A program made the translations under genes and the position numbers. The notes under the pieces were generated by a model. It saw nothing but the letters and a program-made list of their open reading frames with translations. It made no database searches and was not told the DNA's origin. 64,000 nt of DNA from Bernardetia sp. (GTDB lineage: Bacteria > Bacteroidota > Bacteroidia > Cytophagales > Bernardetiaceae): the NCBI GenBank assembly GCA_020630575.1, contig JAHDBD010000011.1, positions 62,001-126,000 of the forward strand. The letters run 5' to 3'. Positions within the stretch are counted from its first letter, which is position 1; each line of letters starts with the position of its first letter. Shown here piece after piece: positions 1 to 8,132 of this stretch.

Positions 1-717
1 GCGCAAGGTATAGCTAATACTATTGCTGGTTTGGTAGGGGCAATTCCTGTAACAGCTGTTATTGTCCGAAGTACAGCAAGCATTGGTGCAGGTGGACGCA
101 CTCGTATGTCTGCCATTATACATGGATTACTTTTGCTTATTTCTGTTATTTTCATTAGTCAATATCTCAATCATATTCCCTTGGCTAGTTTAGCAGCTAT
201 TCTTTTAGTGGTGGGTTATAAACTGATTAAGCCGTCTACAGTAAAAGAAATTTATCAAAAAGGAAGAGAGCAATTTGTGCCTTTTATAGTGACAGCAATA
301 GTTATTTTGTTCTCTGATTTACTTATCGGAATTATGGTCGGAATTGTTGTAGGATTTTTCTTTGTAATTCGTGCAAATGTAAAAACAGCTATTTCCATCA
401 AACAAGTTGGTAGAGATGAACATCATTTTGAAATTGTCTTTAATAAAGATTTATCTTTTGTCAATCGTGCCTTTTTAAGAGATATTTTTGCTAGAATTCC
501 TAATCATACTTCAGTGATAGTAGACGGAACAAAGGCTCATTTTATCGATAAAGATATTGAAGATACAATCAAAAACTTTATAAAAGAAGCTGAACAACAC
601 GACATTCAAGTTAACTTAAAAAATGTAATTTTTACCAGTTCAGAAGAAGCCATAAAAAAGCATGAAAAGAAAAGTGGTAATGATGAGTTTTTTGAAGAAA
701 CAGAATCATCATTATAA
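1..717 (+). CDS. SulP family anion transporter, C-terminal part (5' end outside window)
   Basis: The frame is open from base 1, so only the last ~238 residues are present. They show the end of the SulP membrane domain (hydrophobic stretches around window codons 38-60 and 95-120, with the conserved segment RSTASIGAGGRTRMSA), then a cytoplasmic C-terminal region of about 110 residues. That region fits a short, divergent STAS domain. SulP proteins move sulfate, bicarbonate or other anions across the inner membrane. A carbonic anhydrase gene follows directly, which suggests bicarbonate or CO2 handling rather than sulfate uptake; this is inference from context. The end overlaps possible upstream starts of the carbonic anhydrase, so the two are probably translated from one transcript. 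Confidence 0.85.
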   Translation, partial: AQGIANTIAGLVGAIPVTAVIVRSTASIGAGGRTRMSAIIHGLLLLISVIFISQYLNHIPLASLAAILLVVGYKLIKPSTVKEIYQKGREQFVPFIVTAIVILFSDLLIGIMVGIVVGFFFVIRANVKTAISIKQVGRDEHHFEIVFNKDLSFVNRAFLRDIFARIPNHTSVIVDGTKAHFIDKDIEDTIKNFIKEAEQHDIQVNLKNVIFTSSEEAIKKHEKKSGNDEFFEETESSL

Positions 718-763
718 ACAGTACAAAACCAAACAAACCTCTAACGCAAAAAAAAAATATAGT

Positions 764-1417
764 ATGCCAAAATCATATTTAGACTTATTAGAAAGTAATA
801 AAAAATGGGCAAATACAGTCCAAACCTACAACCCTACTTTTTTTGATGAATTATCACAAGGACAAAATCCAAATTATCTTTGGATTGGTTGTGCTGATAG
901 TCGTGTACCTGCATCAGAAATTACAGGAGTAGTTCCAGGGTCAATTTTTGTACATAGAAATATTGCAAATATGGTTGTTCATACAGATATGAATATGCTC
1001 AGTGTGCTTTTTTATGCTGTAAAAGTTTTGAAAGTAAAACACATTATTGTTTGTGGACATTATGGGTGTGGTGGCGTGATTTCGGCCATGCAAAAAGAAA
1101 AATTTGGTTTTATCGACAACTGGCTTCGTCATATTAAAGATGTATATCGTTTGCACCAAAAAGAGTTAGATGAAATTGAAAATCAAGAAGAGAGAGCAAA
1201 CAAGTATGTAGAATTAAATGTTATGGAACAAGTTCTTAATTTATCTAAAATTTCTTTCTTAAATGAAGAGTGGGAAAAAGGTGAGTTTCCATATATCCAC
1301 GGCTGGGTATATAGCTTGAAGGATGGAATTCTAAAAGATTTGAATATTACAACCAATACCACAGAAGGTTTGGAATCTGTTTTTAAGTTTAGTGAAAAGA
1401 CAAGTAAAATATTCTAA
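764..1417 (+). CDS. beta-class carbonic anhydrase
   Basis: It interconverts CO2 and bicarbonate in the cytoplasm. From the ATG at 764 the protein has 217 residues, the normal length of the family. The zinc site is complete: Cys43 and the Asp45-Arg47 dyad in CADSR, then His99 and Cys102 in CGHYGCGG. The reading frame stays open upstream to ATGs at 662, 680 and 683, overlapping the transporter gene by up to 56 bases. That extension is lysine and glutamine rich and unlike the family, so 764 is preferred, but a start in the overlap is possible. Pairing with a SulP transporter is a known arrangement, and fused versions exist in other bacteria. Together they likely form an inorganic-carbon or pH-balance unit. 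Confidence 0.9.
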   Translation: MPKSYLDLLESNKKWANTVQTYNPTFFDELSQGQNPNYLWIGCADSRVPASEITGVVPGSIFVHRNIANMVVHTDMNMLSVLFYAVKVLKVKHIIVCGHYGCGGVISAMQKEKFGFIDNWLRHIKDVYRLHQKELDEIENQEERANKYVELNVMEQVLNLSKISFLNEEWEKGEFPYIHGWVYSLKDGILKDLNITTNTTEGLESVFKFSEKTSKIF

Positions 1418-1469
1418 AATAAGTCTACTATTGATTACTTTTGTATCCTTAAAATAAAATTTGCGCTTA

Positions 1470-1506
1470 CTCTCAAGTATGATTTATCCAAAATTATACT
1501 TGAGAG
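1470..1506. repeat. Stem-loop downstream of the carbonic anhydrase gene
   Basis: CTCTCAAGTAT (1470-1480) pairs with ATACTTGAGAG (1496-1506). The stem continues inward for five more pairs, one of them G-T, leaving a 5-base loop. No T-run follows, so it is not a typical intrinsic terminator. It may slow or process the transcript, or be another of the palindromic repeats common in this window. Confidence 0.5.
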
Positions 1507-1644
1507 AGAGTAGACACTCACTCAACAAAGATAAACGGAAGATACGTGAAAAATAAAATCACCTTTGTTATTTTATAGCATATAACACAACTTAAAACAA
1601 AACTATTTTATTAAAAATAATTACAATCATAACTAGTTAAAATA

Positions 1645-2340
1645 TTGAAAACTCTACTATCCAAAATACAGATAAAAATAAATGAACGAGTTTATTTAAA
1701 AGACCCAGAAAGTTCTGAACTTGGACGTAAAATTGTGCGTCAAAGTATTTCACTTATAGATACAATAGGATTGGAAAACTTTACTTTCAAAAAATTAGCA
1801 AAAGAAATTGGTTCGACAGAAGCCTCAGTGTATCGTTATTTTGAAAACAAACACAAACTTCTTATTTATTTAGTTTCATGGTATTGGAATTGGATGGAAT
1901 ATCAGCTTGTCTTTCAGACCAGTAATTTAGAGTCTCCTGAAAAAGCTCTTGAAACAGCTATTTCTACGCTTGCAAAGCCTATCGAAGTAGATAATCAGTA
2001 TGATAACATTGATGCAACAGCTTTACATAGAATTGTAGTTTCAGAATCTGCAAAAGCCTATCTAACAAAAGAAGTAGACAATGATAATAAAGAAGGTTAT
2101 TTTGCAAGTTATAAAAGGCTTACACATAGAGTAGCTGAAATGATTTTGAAACTGAATCCAAAATACAAATTTCCAAATGCCATCGTTTCTATTATTATGG
2201 AAAGTTCGCATCAGCAAAGTTATTTTGCCAAACATTTACCTACACTCACAGAAGTAAAAGGAGATGATAATGAAGAGAGTTTAATAGAATTTTTGACCGA
2301 TTTGATTTTTAATGCTTTGAAGGTAGAAAGGAAAAAGTAA
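1645..2340 (+). CDS. TetR/AcrR family transcriptional regulator
   Basis: The protein has 231 residues. The N-terminal helix-turn-helix lies at about residues 25-75, with the typical segment LAKEIGSTEASVYRYFENK leading into the C-terminal ligand-binding helices. The only start that keeps the whole DNA-binding domain is TTG at 1645; no ATG is available upstream in frame. TetR proteins usually repress a neighbouring or own gene until a small ligand binds. No exporter or enzyme gene sits beside it in this window, so the target cannot be named. The family assignment is firm; the function is open. Confidence 0.88.
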   Translation: MKTLLSKIQIKINERVYLKDPESSELGRKIVRQSISLIDTIGLENFTFKKLAKEIGSTEASVYRYFENKHKLLIYLVSWYWNWMEYQLVFQTSNLESPEKALETAISTLAKPIEVDNQYDNIDATALHRIVVSESAKAYLTKEVDNDNKEGYFASYKRLTHRVAEMILKLNPKYKFPNAIVSIIMESSHQQSYFAKHLPTLTEVKGDDNEESLIEFLTDLIFNALKVERKK

Positions 2341-2737
2341 ATTTCATGTGTTTTTATACCATTTGTCCTGTTCTAACATAGTTTTAAACAACTAATTTTG
2401 TTGTGTAATACCGCACAAAAAGATTATGCTATTCAGACTACAAGTAGTTAGAAAAGTTGAATACAGAGTTTATAAAGTTAATCAAACTAAATGACTTGAA
2501 AAGTATGGTAGCTTTGCCCTTCTTCAATAAGAAAAAAGAAAGTTTTGAAAACAGCAGAACAATGTTTATTAGACCTAGAACAAAAAAAAATAGTTACTCA
2601 AAAAAGAAAAAATCAGACAATTTAAAAACTGCCTGATTTACATATAATTTATCTAAGAAATCTGTAACATTATTTCAGGACTAGATATTAATGTAAAATA
2701 TAGTAAAAAATAATTTAGAAAGTAACTTAAAAAGTGC
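2341..2737. other. Gene-free stretch upstream of rpmI
   Basis: AT-rich with no convincing open frame. A weak 7-bp stem (AAATCAG at 2610-2616 with CTGATTT at 2633-2639) may end the TetR transcript. An isolated -7-like box TAGCTTTG lies at 2509-2516 with no gene directly after it. infC, which normally precedes rpmI, is not here. Confidence 0.5.
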
Positions 2738-2745
2738 TACCTTTG
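2738..2745 (+). promoter_or_regulatory. -7 promoter box of rpmI
   Basis: TACCTTTG matches the Bacteroidota -7 consensus TANNTTTG exactly. No clear -33 TTG is seen at the usual spacing. It implies a leader of about 130 bases before rpmI, ending in a run of eight T at 2851-2858. Such a leader would leave room for ribosomal-protein autoregulation, but no specific fold was recognised. Confidence 0.5.
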
Positions 2746-2880
2746 TAGGCTCAAATGGATTAATCTGTATAGAAATGATTAAATTTAGATGATTGTCAAG
2801 GATTATTTGATTTATTTAGTTTTGTATAACATTCATTTGATTTAAGTTGCTTTTTTTTAATTCAATAAAACAGTGCAATT

Positions 2881-3081
2881 ATGCCTAAGATGAAAACCAA
2901 CTCAGGCGCAAAAAAACGTTTCAAACTTACTGGTAGTGGAAAAATAAAGCGTAAACACGCATTTATGAACCACATTCTTACTAAGAAGTCACACAAACGT
3001 AAGAAGCGTCTTGCTCAATTTGCTATCGTTCATTCAACTGACGAGAAGCGTATCAAAAAATTGCTTATCAACATGAAGTAA
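2881..3081 (+). CDS. rpmI: 50S ribosomal protein L35
   Basis: A structural protein of the large ribosomal subunit. The 66-residue length, strongly basic composition and conserved start [20 protein letters not shown] identify it. The family hallmark near residues 36-42 is also present (KSHKRKK). It is followed by rplT, as in most bacteria, but after an unusually long 397-base spacer with a terminator, and infC is missing upstream. Its own promoter is likely the box at 2738. Codon use and composition look native. Confidence 0.98.
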   Translation: MPKMKTNSGAKKRFKLTGSGKIKRKHAFMNHILTKKSHKRKKRLAQFAIVHSTDEKRIKKLLINMK

Positions 3082-3241
3082 TAAATAGCAATTACGAATT
3101 AAAAACTACTACTTATGAGCATTAAGTTCTGATAATAAGTAGTTTATAATTTTCAAATTGATATCTTATTTCTATTTCTAAGCAAATAGTTTTTTACTTT
3201 TCTATAATTAGACCTAACTAAGTATAGAATAGACAACTATC

Positions 3242-3269
3242 GCATACAAATCGTGTATGCATCTTTTTT
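3242..3269 (+). terminator. Intrinsic terminator between rpmI and rplT
   Basis: GCATACA (3242-3248) pairs with TGTATGC (3254-3260) around a 5-base loop, followed by T6 at 3264-3269. This is a normal rho-independent shape. It would end or attenuate transcription after rpmI, so rplT may need its own promoter or readthrough. Confidence 0.7.
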
Positions 3270-3303
3270 AATTTTAGGTTTCTTTTACCAGAGAATAGGC
3301 TCT

Positions 3304-3341
3304 TAATCATAAATTACGAACTAAAAATTACGAATTATGAA
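3304..3341. repeat. ATTACGAATT-type short tandem repeat
   Basis: Two to three degenerate copies of the word ATTACGAATT lie in tandem here, and a single copy sits at 3091-3105 just after the rpmI stop. The same word recurs at 4091, 11511, 22122, 40535 and 62331. The region upstream of rplT otherwise shows only AT-rich sequence. Confidence 0.6.
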
Positions 3342-3478
3342 TGAAAATTCAGCACAGTTGAAATTTCATTGATGATAAGTGACTTGAAAGCAGTAGCTTC
3401 AAAAAAATTCTAATTTCAATAAGAACAAGTATAAAAGATTTTTTCTTTTGTCGCCAACTCTCAAAAATTGTTATAATT

Positions 3479-3823
3479 ATGCCTCGTTCGGTAAACCATG
3501 TAGCTTCCCGTGCTCGTCGTAAGCGAGTAATGCAACACGCCAAAGGATTCTTTGGTCGTCGTAAAAATGTTTGGACAGTAGCAAAAAATGCTGTCGAAAA
3601 GAGTTTTGAATATGCCTATATAGGTCGTAAACTCAAAAAACGTGATTTCCGTAGTATCTGGATTCAACGTATCAATGCAGGCGCACGTCAGCATGGAATG
3701 TCTTATTCTCAATTTATGGGCAAAATTCATAAAGCAGGAATTACGTTAAACCGTAAAGTTCTTGCTGATTTGGCTATGAATCATCCTGAAGCATTTAAGT
3801 CGATTGTAGAAAAAGTAAAATAG
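3479..3823 (+). CDS. rplT: 50S ribosomal protein L20
   Basis: It binds 23S rRNA and is needed early in assembly of the large subunit. The 114-residue length, the start [18 protein letters not shown] and the segment [12 protein letters not shown] are diagnostic. The long basic N-terminal helix and the globular C-terminal half ending in VEKVK are both complete. The gene lies 397 bases after rpmI, separated by an intrinsic terminator. A 13-bp terminator follows it. No clear TANNTTTG box was found in front of it, so how it is transcribed is uncertain. Confidence 0.98.
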   Translation: MPRSVNHVASRARRKRVMQHAKGFFGRRKNVWTVAKNAVEKSFEYAYIGRKLKKRDFRSIWIQRINAGARQHGMSYSQFMGKIHKAGITLNRKVLADLAMNHPEAFKSIVEKVK

Positions 3824-3870
3824 ATAGCATCTATTTTATAAGACTATAATTTCTTATATAAGTTTTTAAA

Positions 3871-3916
3871 AAATCCTCTTTTCTATGATTTAGTTCTAGC
3901 GAAAAGAGGATTTTTG
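3871..3916 (+). terminator. Terminator of rplT
   Basis: AAATCCTCTTTTC (3871-3883) pairs perfectly with GAAAAGAGGATTT (3901-3913), followed by further T residues. A strong rho-independent terminator shape. Confidence 0.85.
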
Positions 3917-4131
3917 TTTTTTATAGAAAAAACTCTTCTAAAAGAATAAAAAACAGCAAAACTATTTTTAGTTGTCAAGAGTTTTTTTATCTTTCGTACT
4001 TACTTAATTTTGACACACAAATATTTTAATAGATTTTTAATATTATAATTACTTTTTCTTACTGACTGAGCGTATATTTTTATCTTTTTGAATTCGTAAT
4101 TTTTAATTTTATACTTGATTCAACCATTTAA
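3917..4131. other. AT-rich spacer with an ATTACGAATT-family copy
   Basis: No gene is seen. A degenerate repeat unit (AATTCGTAATTTTTAATTTT, 4091-4110) lies 22 bases before the next start, in the same orientation relative to the gene as the copies before pyk, icd and the 61792-62319 gene. Confidence 0.5.
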
Positions 4132-5424
4132 GTGGAAATCGTTTTAACTATTTCAGCCTTTTTTTCAGACTTCTTCTCAAACCTAGATTGGGCACAAATC
4201 AAGGTCTTATTGGTGTATCTATCTATTCCTATTTCAAGTGGTATTATTGGTTGGGCTACCAACTGGATGGCTCTCTTAATGACTTTTTATCCTCTTGAGT
4301 ATATAGGAATTAAACCTTTTGGTTGGCAAGGAATTATCCCTTCAAAAGCGCAAAAAATGGCTACCAAATCGGTAGAAATGCTGACATCCAAACTCTTACG
4401 TATAGAAGAACGCTTTCAACAACTTGATCCTATCATTGTTGCTCGTCAAATGCAGCCTGAATTAGAAACATTGAGTGTCAAGATTATCAATGAAGCAATG
4501 GAAGCACAAGCAGGAGTGATTTGGAAAAACACACCAATTCCTATCAAAAAGCAAATTTATGAGCGTGCAAAACAAGAAATTCCGAATGCAGTAGCAGATA
4601 TTATGCTTGAGGTAAATGGTCAAATTGACAAGTTATTAGACCTTAAACGTATTGCTATTGAAACTCTAATGGCTGACAAACAGCTTGTTAATGAAATATT
4701 TTTACGTTGTGGTGAGAAAGAGTTTAAGTTTATAGAGGTTTCAGGTTTTTGGTTTGGAGGTCTTTTTGGTTTGGCTCAGATGGTTCTTTCTTATAATTTT
4801 TCTTCTGGTTCTTGGTTTATTTTACCTGGATGTGGTTTGATAGTGGGTTACTTAACCAATGTTTTAGCTTTAAAACTGATTTTTGAGCCGTTAGAACCTA
4901 TTAATATTTTAGGAATTTATAAATTTCAGGGTTTGTTTTTAAAACGCCAAAAAGAAGTAGCTAGAGAATATGCAAAAGTAATTACAGAAAAAATACTTCC
5001 TACTGAAGTTATGACAGAGTATTTGGTAAGAGGACCTGCTTCAGATAGACTTGCCATTATCATAAATAAAGAAGTTAGTAATTTGGTTGATAATGTAGTA
5101 GAAGATATGGCTGGAGCATCTCGTCCTATTTTTACACTTGTGGCAGGAAGGCGAATGGATATTGCCAAAAACATTGTTATGTTCCATTTTATGAGAGAAC
5201 TTCCTATTGTCGTCAAACAAACAGAAGAATATGCAGAAGAGGCTCTGAATTTGGAAAACACACTTGCTGAGAGAATGGGTAATCTTTCTTTTAAAGAATT
5301 TGAAGAATTTTTGCGTCCTGTTTTTCAAGAAGATGAATGGATTCTGATTTTGGTAGGAGCTGTTTTAGGAATGTTTGCAGGTATATTACAATTTGTAGTG
5401 ATGTGGTATTTTGGATTGGTTTAA
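4132..5424 (+). CDS. DUF445 family membrane protein
   Basis: A 430-residue inner-membrane protein starting at GTG. It contains the DUF445 signature twice: GWATNWMALLMTFYPLEYIG at residues ~41-60 followed by GIIPSKAQKMA, and a second copy near residues 239-285 (YLTNVLALKLIFEPLEPINI followed by FQGLFLKRQKEVA). Each copy follows a hydrophobic segment, and a third transmembrane segment ends the protein. The two halves are thus an internal duplication around a helical middle. The biochemical role of DUF445 is unknown. It stands alone after the rplT terminator. Confidence 0.85.
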   Translation: MEIVLTISAFFSDFFSNLDWAQIKVLLVYLSIPISSGIIGWATNWMALLMTFYPLEYIGIKPFGWQGIIPSKAQKMATKSVEMLTSKLLRIEERFQQLDPIIVARQMQPELETLSVKIINEAMEAQAGVIWKNTPIPIKKQIYERAKQEIPNAVADIMLEVNGQIDKLLDLKRIAIETLMADKQLVNEIFLRCGEKEFKFIEVSGFWFGGLFGLAQMVLSYNFSSGSWFILPGCGLIVGYLTNVLALKLIFEPLEPINILGIYKFQGLFLKRQKEVAREYAKVITEKILPTEVMTEYLVRGPASDRLAIIINKEVSNLVDNVVEDMAGASRPIFTLVAGRRMDIAKNIVMFHFMRELPIVVKQTEEYAEEALNLENTLAERMGNLSFKEFEEFLRPVFQEDEWILILVGAVLGMFAGILQFVVMWYFGLV

Positions 5425-5701
5425 AATTTGGAATCTTTATTTTAAAATTACATGCGTACTATTCCTGAAAAATGATTTTTATTTGCTTAATTTATAGGAA
5501 ACAATCCCTTAAAATAAAATTAATATAGAAAAAATCAATTATTTTGAGCTTTATTGCAACCTTTTTGCAAGTTTTTGGGTCATGATAATAAAGGGAATTT
5601 AATGTAATTATATTTAGTTAACAAGTTAAAAACACCTAACTAAACTCCTAATTTTTCCATTTTTATTATTATTTACTTATCTACTTCAAATTTGTATTCT
5701 C

Positions 5702-6082
5702 ATGAAAGCCCACAATATTCCATTTATCTTGATGATTATCTTGATGCTTGGAGCAGGAATTACAGCCTGTCAAAAAATTAGTCCACAAGAAAAAACTTCT
5801 CAAGGAAGTTTATTAGTCCGTACTGCAACTATTCAAATTTTTGATGAAAATAGTGTAGACCAAGATGCTGACAGACTATGTGGCTATAAAGTGGCTTTTT
5901 TATTAAAAGATGGAACTTATATTCTTCCAACTAATTTGAATACTTTCTTAGAAGACCCTTCTCACAACCAAATTGTCAATATTACTTATCGTTCAGAAGA
6001 TAGCAAAACTATAGATTGCGCAGAAGCAAAAAGTGTTTATTTAAGTCATGTCGATATTCCTTCTCTTTCAGATTTAGATTAA
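5702..6082 (+). CDS. Small lipoprotein of unknown function
   Basis: The protein has 126 residues. The N-terminus is a lipoprotein signal peptide with a hydrophobic core and Cys23 in the box ITAC, so it is probably anchored in the envelope. The mature part is soluble, with two further cysteines that could form a disulfide. No domain was recognised. It is flanked by a 277-base AT-rich spacer upstream and converges with the permease gene downstream. Confidence 0.7.
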   Translation: MKAHNIPFILMIILMLGAGITACQKISPQEKTSQGSLLVRTATIQIFDENSVDQDADRLCGYKVAFLLKDGTYILPTNLNTFLEDPSHNQIVNITYRSEDSKTIDCAEAKSVYLSHVDIPSLSDLD

Positions 6083-6214
6083 TCAAAGTCTGTTTTTTGA
6101 TGTAAATACCAAAGCAAAATTAAATGCAAATTAAAAATTAATTAGCGAGTGATTTGGCTTTGCCAAGCTATCAGTTATATGTACAGTTAATTTTGTATAG
6201 ATACTTAACTGATT

Positions 6215-7300
6215 TTAAAGACTTCGTTTTTTTAGAATGACCCAAATCACAACAGGCGCACCAATAAGTGCTGTTACAGCATTGATAGGCAATACTTTTG
6301 AAGACATGGGAAGCTGAGAAACACTATCACAAATCAAGAGCAAAATTCCTCCAGCTAAAGCTACAGCAGGAATAAGAATTTGATGACGAGCTGTTTTTAT
6401 CAAAATCTTGGTAAGATGTGGAACTGCTAAACCAATAAAACCAATAGGTCCACAAAAAGCAGTAATACTTCCTGCCAAAATACTTGTTGTGAAAATAATT
6501 CCTAAACGAGTTTTTTGCAAACTCAATCCCATACTTTGGGCATAACGTTCACCCAAAAGCAGTGCATCTAAAGGTTTGTGCATTGCCCAAGCTATCAAAA
6601 GCCCCATAAAATTCAGTACAAAAAGAAATGGTAGTTTATCCCACGTAACCTGCGAAAGACTGCCAAATGTCCACAATAGATACGATTTTATAGCCTCAGC
6701 ATCGCTAAAATATTGCAAAATACTAACAATTGCACCTGTCGCACTTCCAAACATTAAGCCCACAATTAAAAGAGCCATATTATTTGAAATTCTGATTGAT
6801 GCAATAATCACCAACGACAAAACAAGTGCAGCTCCCAAAGTGGAAGCTATACTTGTTTGCCAAAGTGAACTTTGAGACAATAAAGAATTTAGAAAACTAT
6901 TTGCTGAAAGTCCAGAAACAAAAAGCATTAAAATGGCTACTCCCAAACTTGCTCCAGAACTAATGCCAAGAACAAAAGGACCTGCCAAAGGATTACGAAA
7001 AAGCGTCTGCATTTGAAGTCCCGAAACAGAAAGAGCCATTCCAACAATAACAGCAGTTAGAGCTTTTGGCAATCTAAACTCCCAAATAATAGTAACCCAA
7101 GAGGACTTAGAAGCCGTTTTTTGAAAAATAATCGTCCAAATTTCAGATAACGGAATAGATACAGAACCCAAAGACAGATTTAATCCAAATAAAAAAGTCA
7201 AGACTATAAAAAGTGTACTAAAAATGAAAAGATAATTCTGTTTTTTCAAATTTCTAAGGATTGGGGATTGGAAATTAGAGAGTGGGAAATGAAAATACAT
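6215..7300 (-). CDS. FecCD/BtuC-type ABC transporter permease
   Basis: A 361-residue inner-membrane permease of the iron-siderophore, haem or vitamin B12 import family, with about nine to ten transmembrane segments. Family motifs seen are GLQMQTLFRNPLAGPFVLGI near residue 95 and the cytoplasmic coupling region CGPIGFIGLAVPH near residue 285. The ATPase and binding protein are not adjacent, so the substrate is unclear. The first ~17 codons overlap a short tandem repeat (7258-7294), giving the odd N-terminus YFHFPLSNFQSPILRN. The true start could instead be TTG at 7249. A c-type cytochrome gene lies 34 bases upstream on the same strand. Confidence 0.88.
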   Translation of the reverse strand: MYFHFPLSNFQSPILRNLKKQNYLFIFSTLFIVLTFLFGLNLSLGSVSIPLSEIWTIIFQKTASKSSWVTIIWEFRLPKALTAVIVGMALSVSGLQMQTLFRNPLAGPFVLGISSGASLGVAILMLFVSGLSANSFLNSLLSQSSLWQTSIASTLGAALVLSLVIIASIRISNNMALLIVGLMFGSATGAIVSILQYFSDAEAIKSYLLWTFGSLSQVTWDKLPFLFVLNFMGLLIAWAMHKPLDALLLGERYAQSMGLSLQKTRLGIIFTTSILAGSITAFCGPIGFIGLAVPHLTKILIKTARHQILIPAVALAGGILLLICDSVSQLPMSSKVLPINAVTALIGAPVVIWVILKKRSL

Positions 7301-7333
7301 TATTCATTCACAATTTACCACTTATCATTTACA
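7258..7333. repeat. Short tandem repeats overlapping the permease start
   Basis: Bases 7258-7294 consist of degenerate GGGATTGGAAATTAG-type words and are translated as the first codons of the permease. Bases 7301-7333 consist of a second word type (CATTCACAATTTACCACTTA and similar). Related words occur at 60141 and 35106 (first type) and at 32763 (second type). Confidence 0.6.
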
Positions 7334-7334
7334 A

Positions 7335-7871
7335 CTATTTTTTAAAGTCTTGATTAATAAAATCTTCATTTTTTGGTGTCATAATTTTAATAAATTCGTG
7401 TTTACTCGCAACGTGGCAATTATTACAAGAACGCAAAAGTAATTGATAACCTTCTACAAAAGAAGTTTTGTCTTCTGATTCAATGTTTTTTTCTAGTTTT
7501 TCTATATTTGGGAAAGCCATTGTTTTGACCAGTCCACTAATTTCTGTTCCTTCATCAATAACATTATGGTCAATAATATCTTCCATTGTTTCTTCTAGTT
7601 CGTGTGTATAAAACTGTGCTAGTTTCCAATTCTCATTCTGTCCTGCAAAATGAAGTTTTTGCATATAAGTTTGCATTCTAGCCATTGCAAGAGCAAGTTC
7701 GTAATGTTCTTCCTTTGGTCTTGCTAGGTCAATCATGTTATCTGTCTTTATTTGGTTTGATAAAACTAGTTCTAGCTGATTTAATTCTTTTTTTAGTGAA
7801 TGTATTTTGAATTGTTGAAAGAAAAAAGATATAATAAATAGAGTGGTCAAGACTGCTAATGAAATTTTCAT
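7335..7871 (-). CDS. Membrane-anchored mono-haem c-type cytochrome
   Basis: The protein has 178 residues. An N-terminal hydrophobic segment (residues 4-20) anchors or exports it. The rest is helical, and one CxxCH haem site lies near the C-terminus (Cys149, Cys152, His153). A helical bundle with a C-terminal CxxCH is the layout of cytochrome c'-like proteins; that assignment is inference. It probably carries electrons or binds a small ligand in the periplasm. It shares an operon with the FecCD-type permease 34 bases downstream, which hints at haem or iron traffic. A -7 box lies at 7915-7922. Confidence 0.75.
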   Translation of the reverse strand: MKISLAVLTTLFIISFFFQQFKIHSLKKELNQLELVLSNQIKTDNMIDLARPKEEHYELALAMARMQTYMQKLHFAGQNENWKLAQFYTHELEETMEDIIDHNVIDEGTEISGLVKTMAFPNIEKLEKNIESEDKTSFVEGYQLLLRSCNNCHVASKHEFIKIMTPKNEDFINQDFKK

Positions 7872-7914
7872 AGTTGATTAAAATATATATAGTGGGTTAT
7901 TTTTTATTAATTCA

Positions 7915-7922
7915 CAAAAGTA
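7915..7922 (-). promoter_or_regulatory. -7 box upstream of the cytochrome gene
   Basis: On the minus strand this reads TACTTTTG, a match to TANNTTTG, 44 bases before the cytochrome start. No clear -33 element was found. Confidence 0.4.
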
Positions 7923-8132
7923 CGAATTTAGAATCATTCTTAATAAAATAATTTGAAAAATATAAATGTTCACTTTGTAATTGCATAAATGACTTAAAAT
8001 TCATTAATTTACATTACTATTTTACTGACAAATTATTCTTGTTTGGATTTATTAATTCTAACTCTTGAATAAAATTCAATTTTTAATTTGTGGCACACTA
8101 CAACTACTAACTTTCCTATTCTACTCTTTCAG

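Noticed and set aside
2509..2640. Possible small RNA between TetR and rpmI (-7 box TAGCTTTG and a weak terminator-like stem)
   Set aside because: The -33 element is missing at normal spacing and the stem has only 7 bp with no good T-run, so it was not listed as a gene.
5554..5579. TTGCAA/TTGCAA stem followed by T-run as terminator of the DUF445 gene
   Set aside because: The stem has only 6 bp and TTGCAA is self-complementary; it is 130 bases after the stop, so support is too weak.
8088..8132. Upstream TTG start for the OmpL47-type protein
   Set aside because: It would put 15 residues in front of a complete signal peptide; the ATG at 8133 is better.
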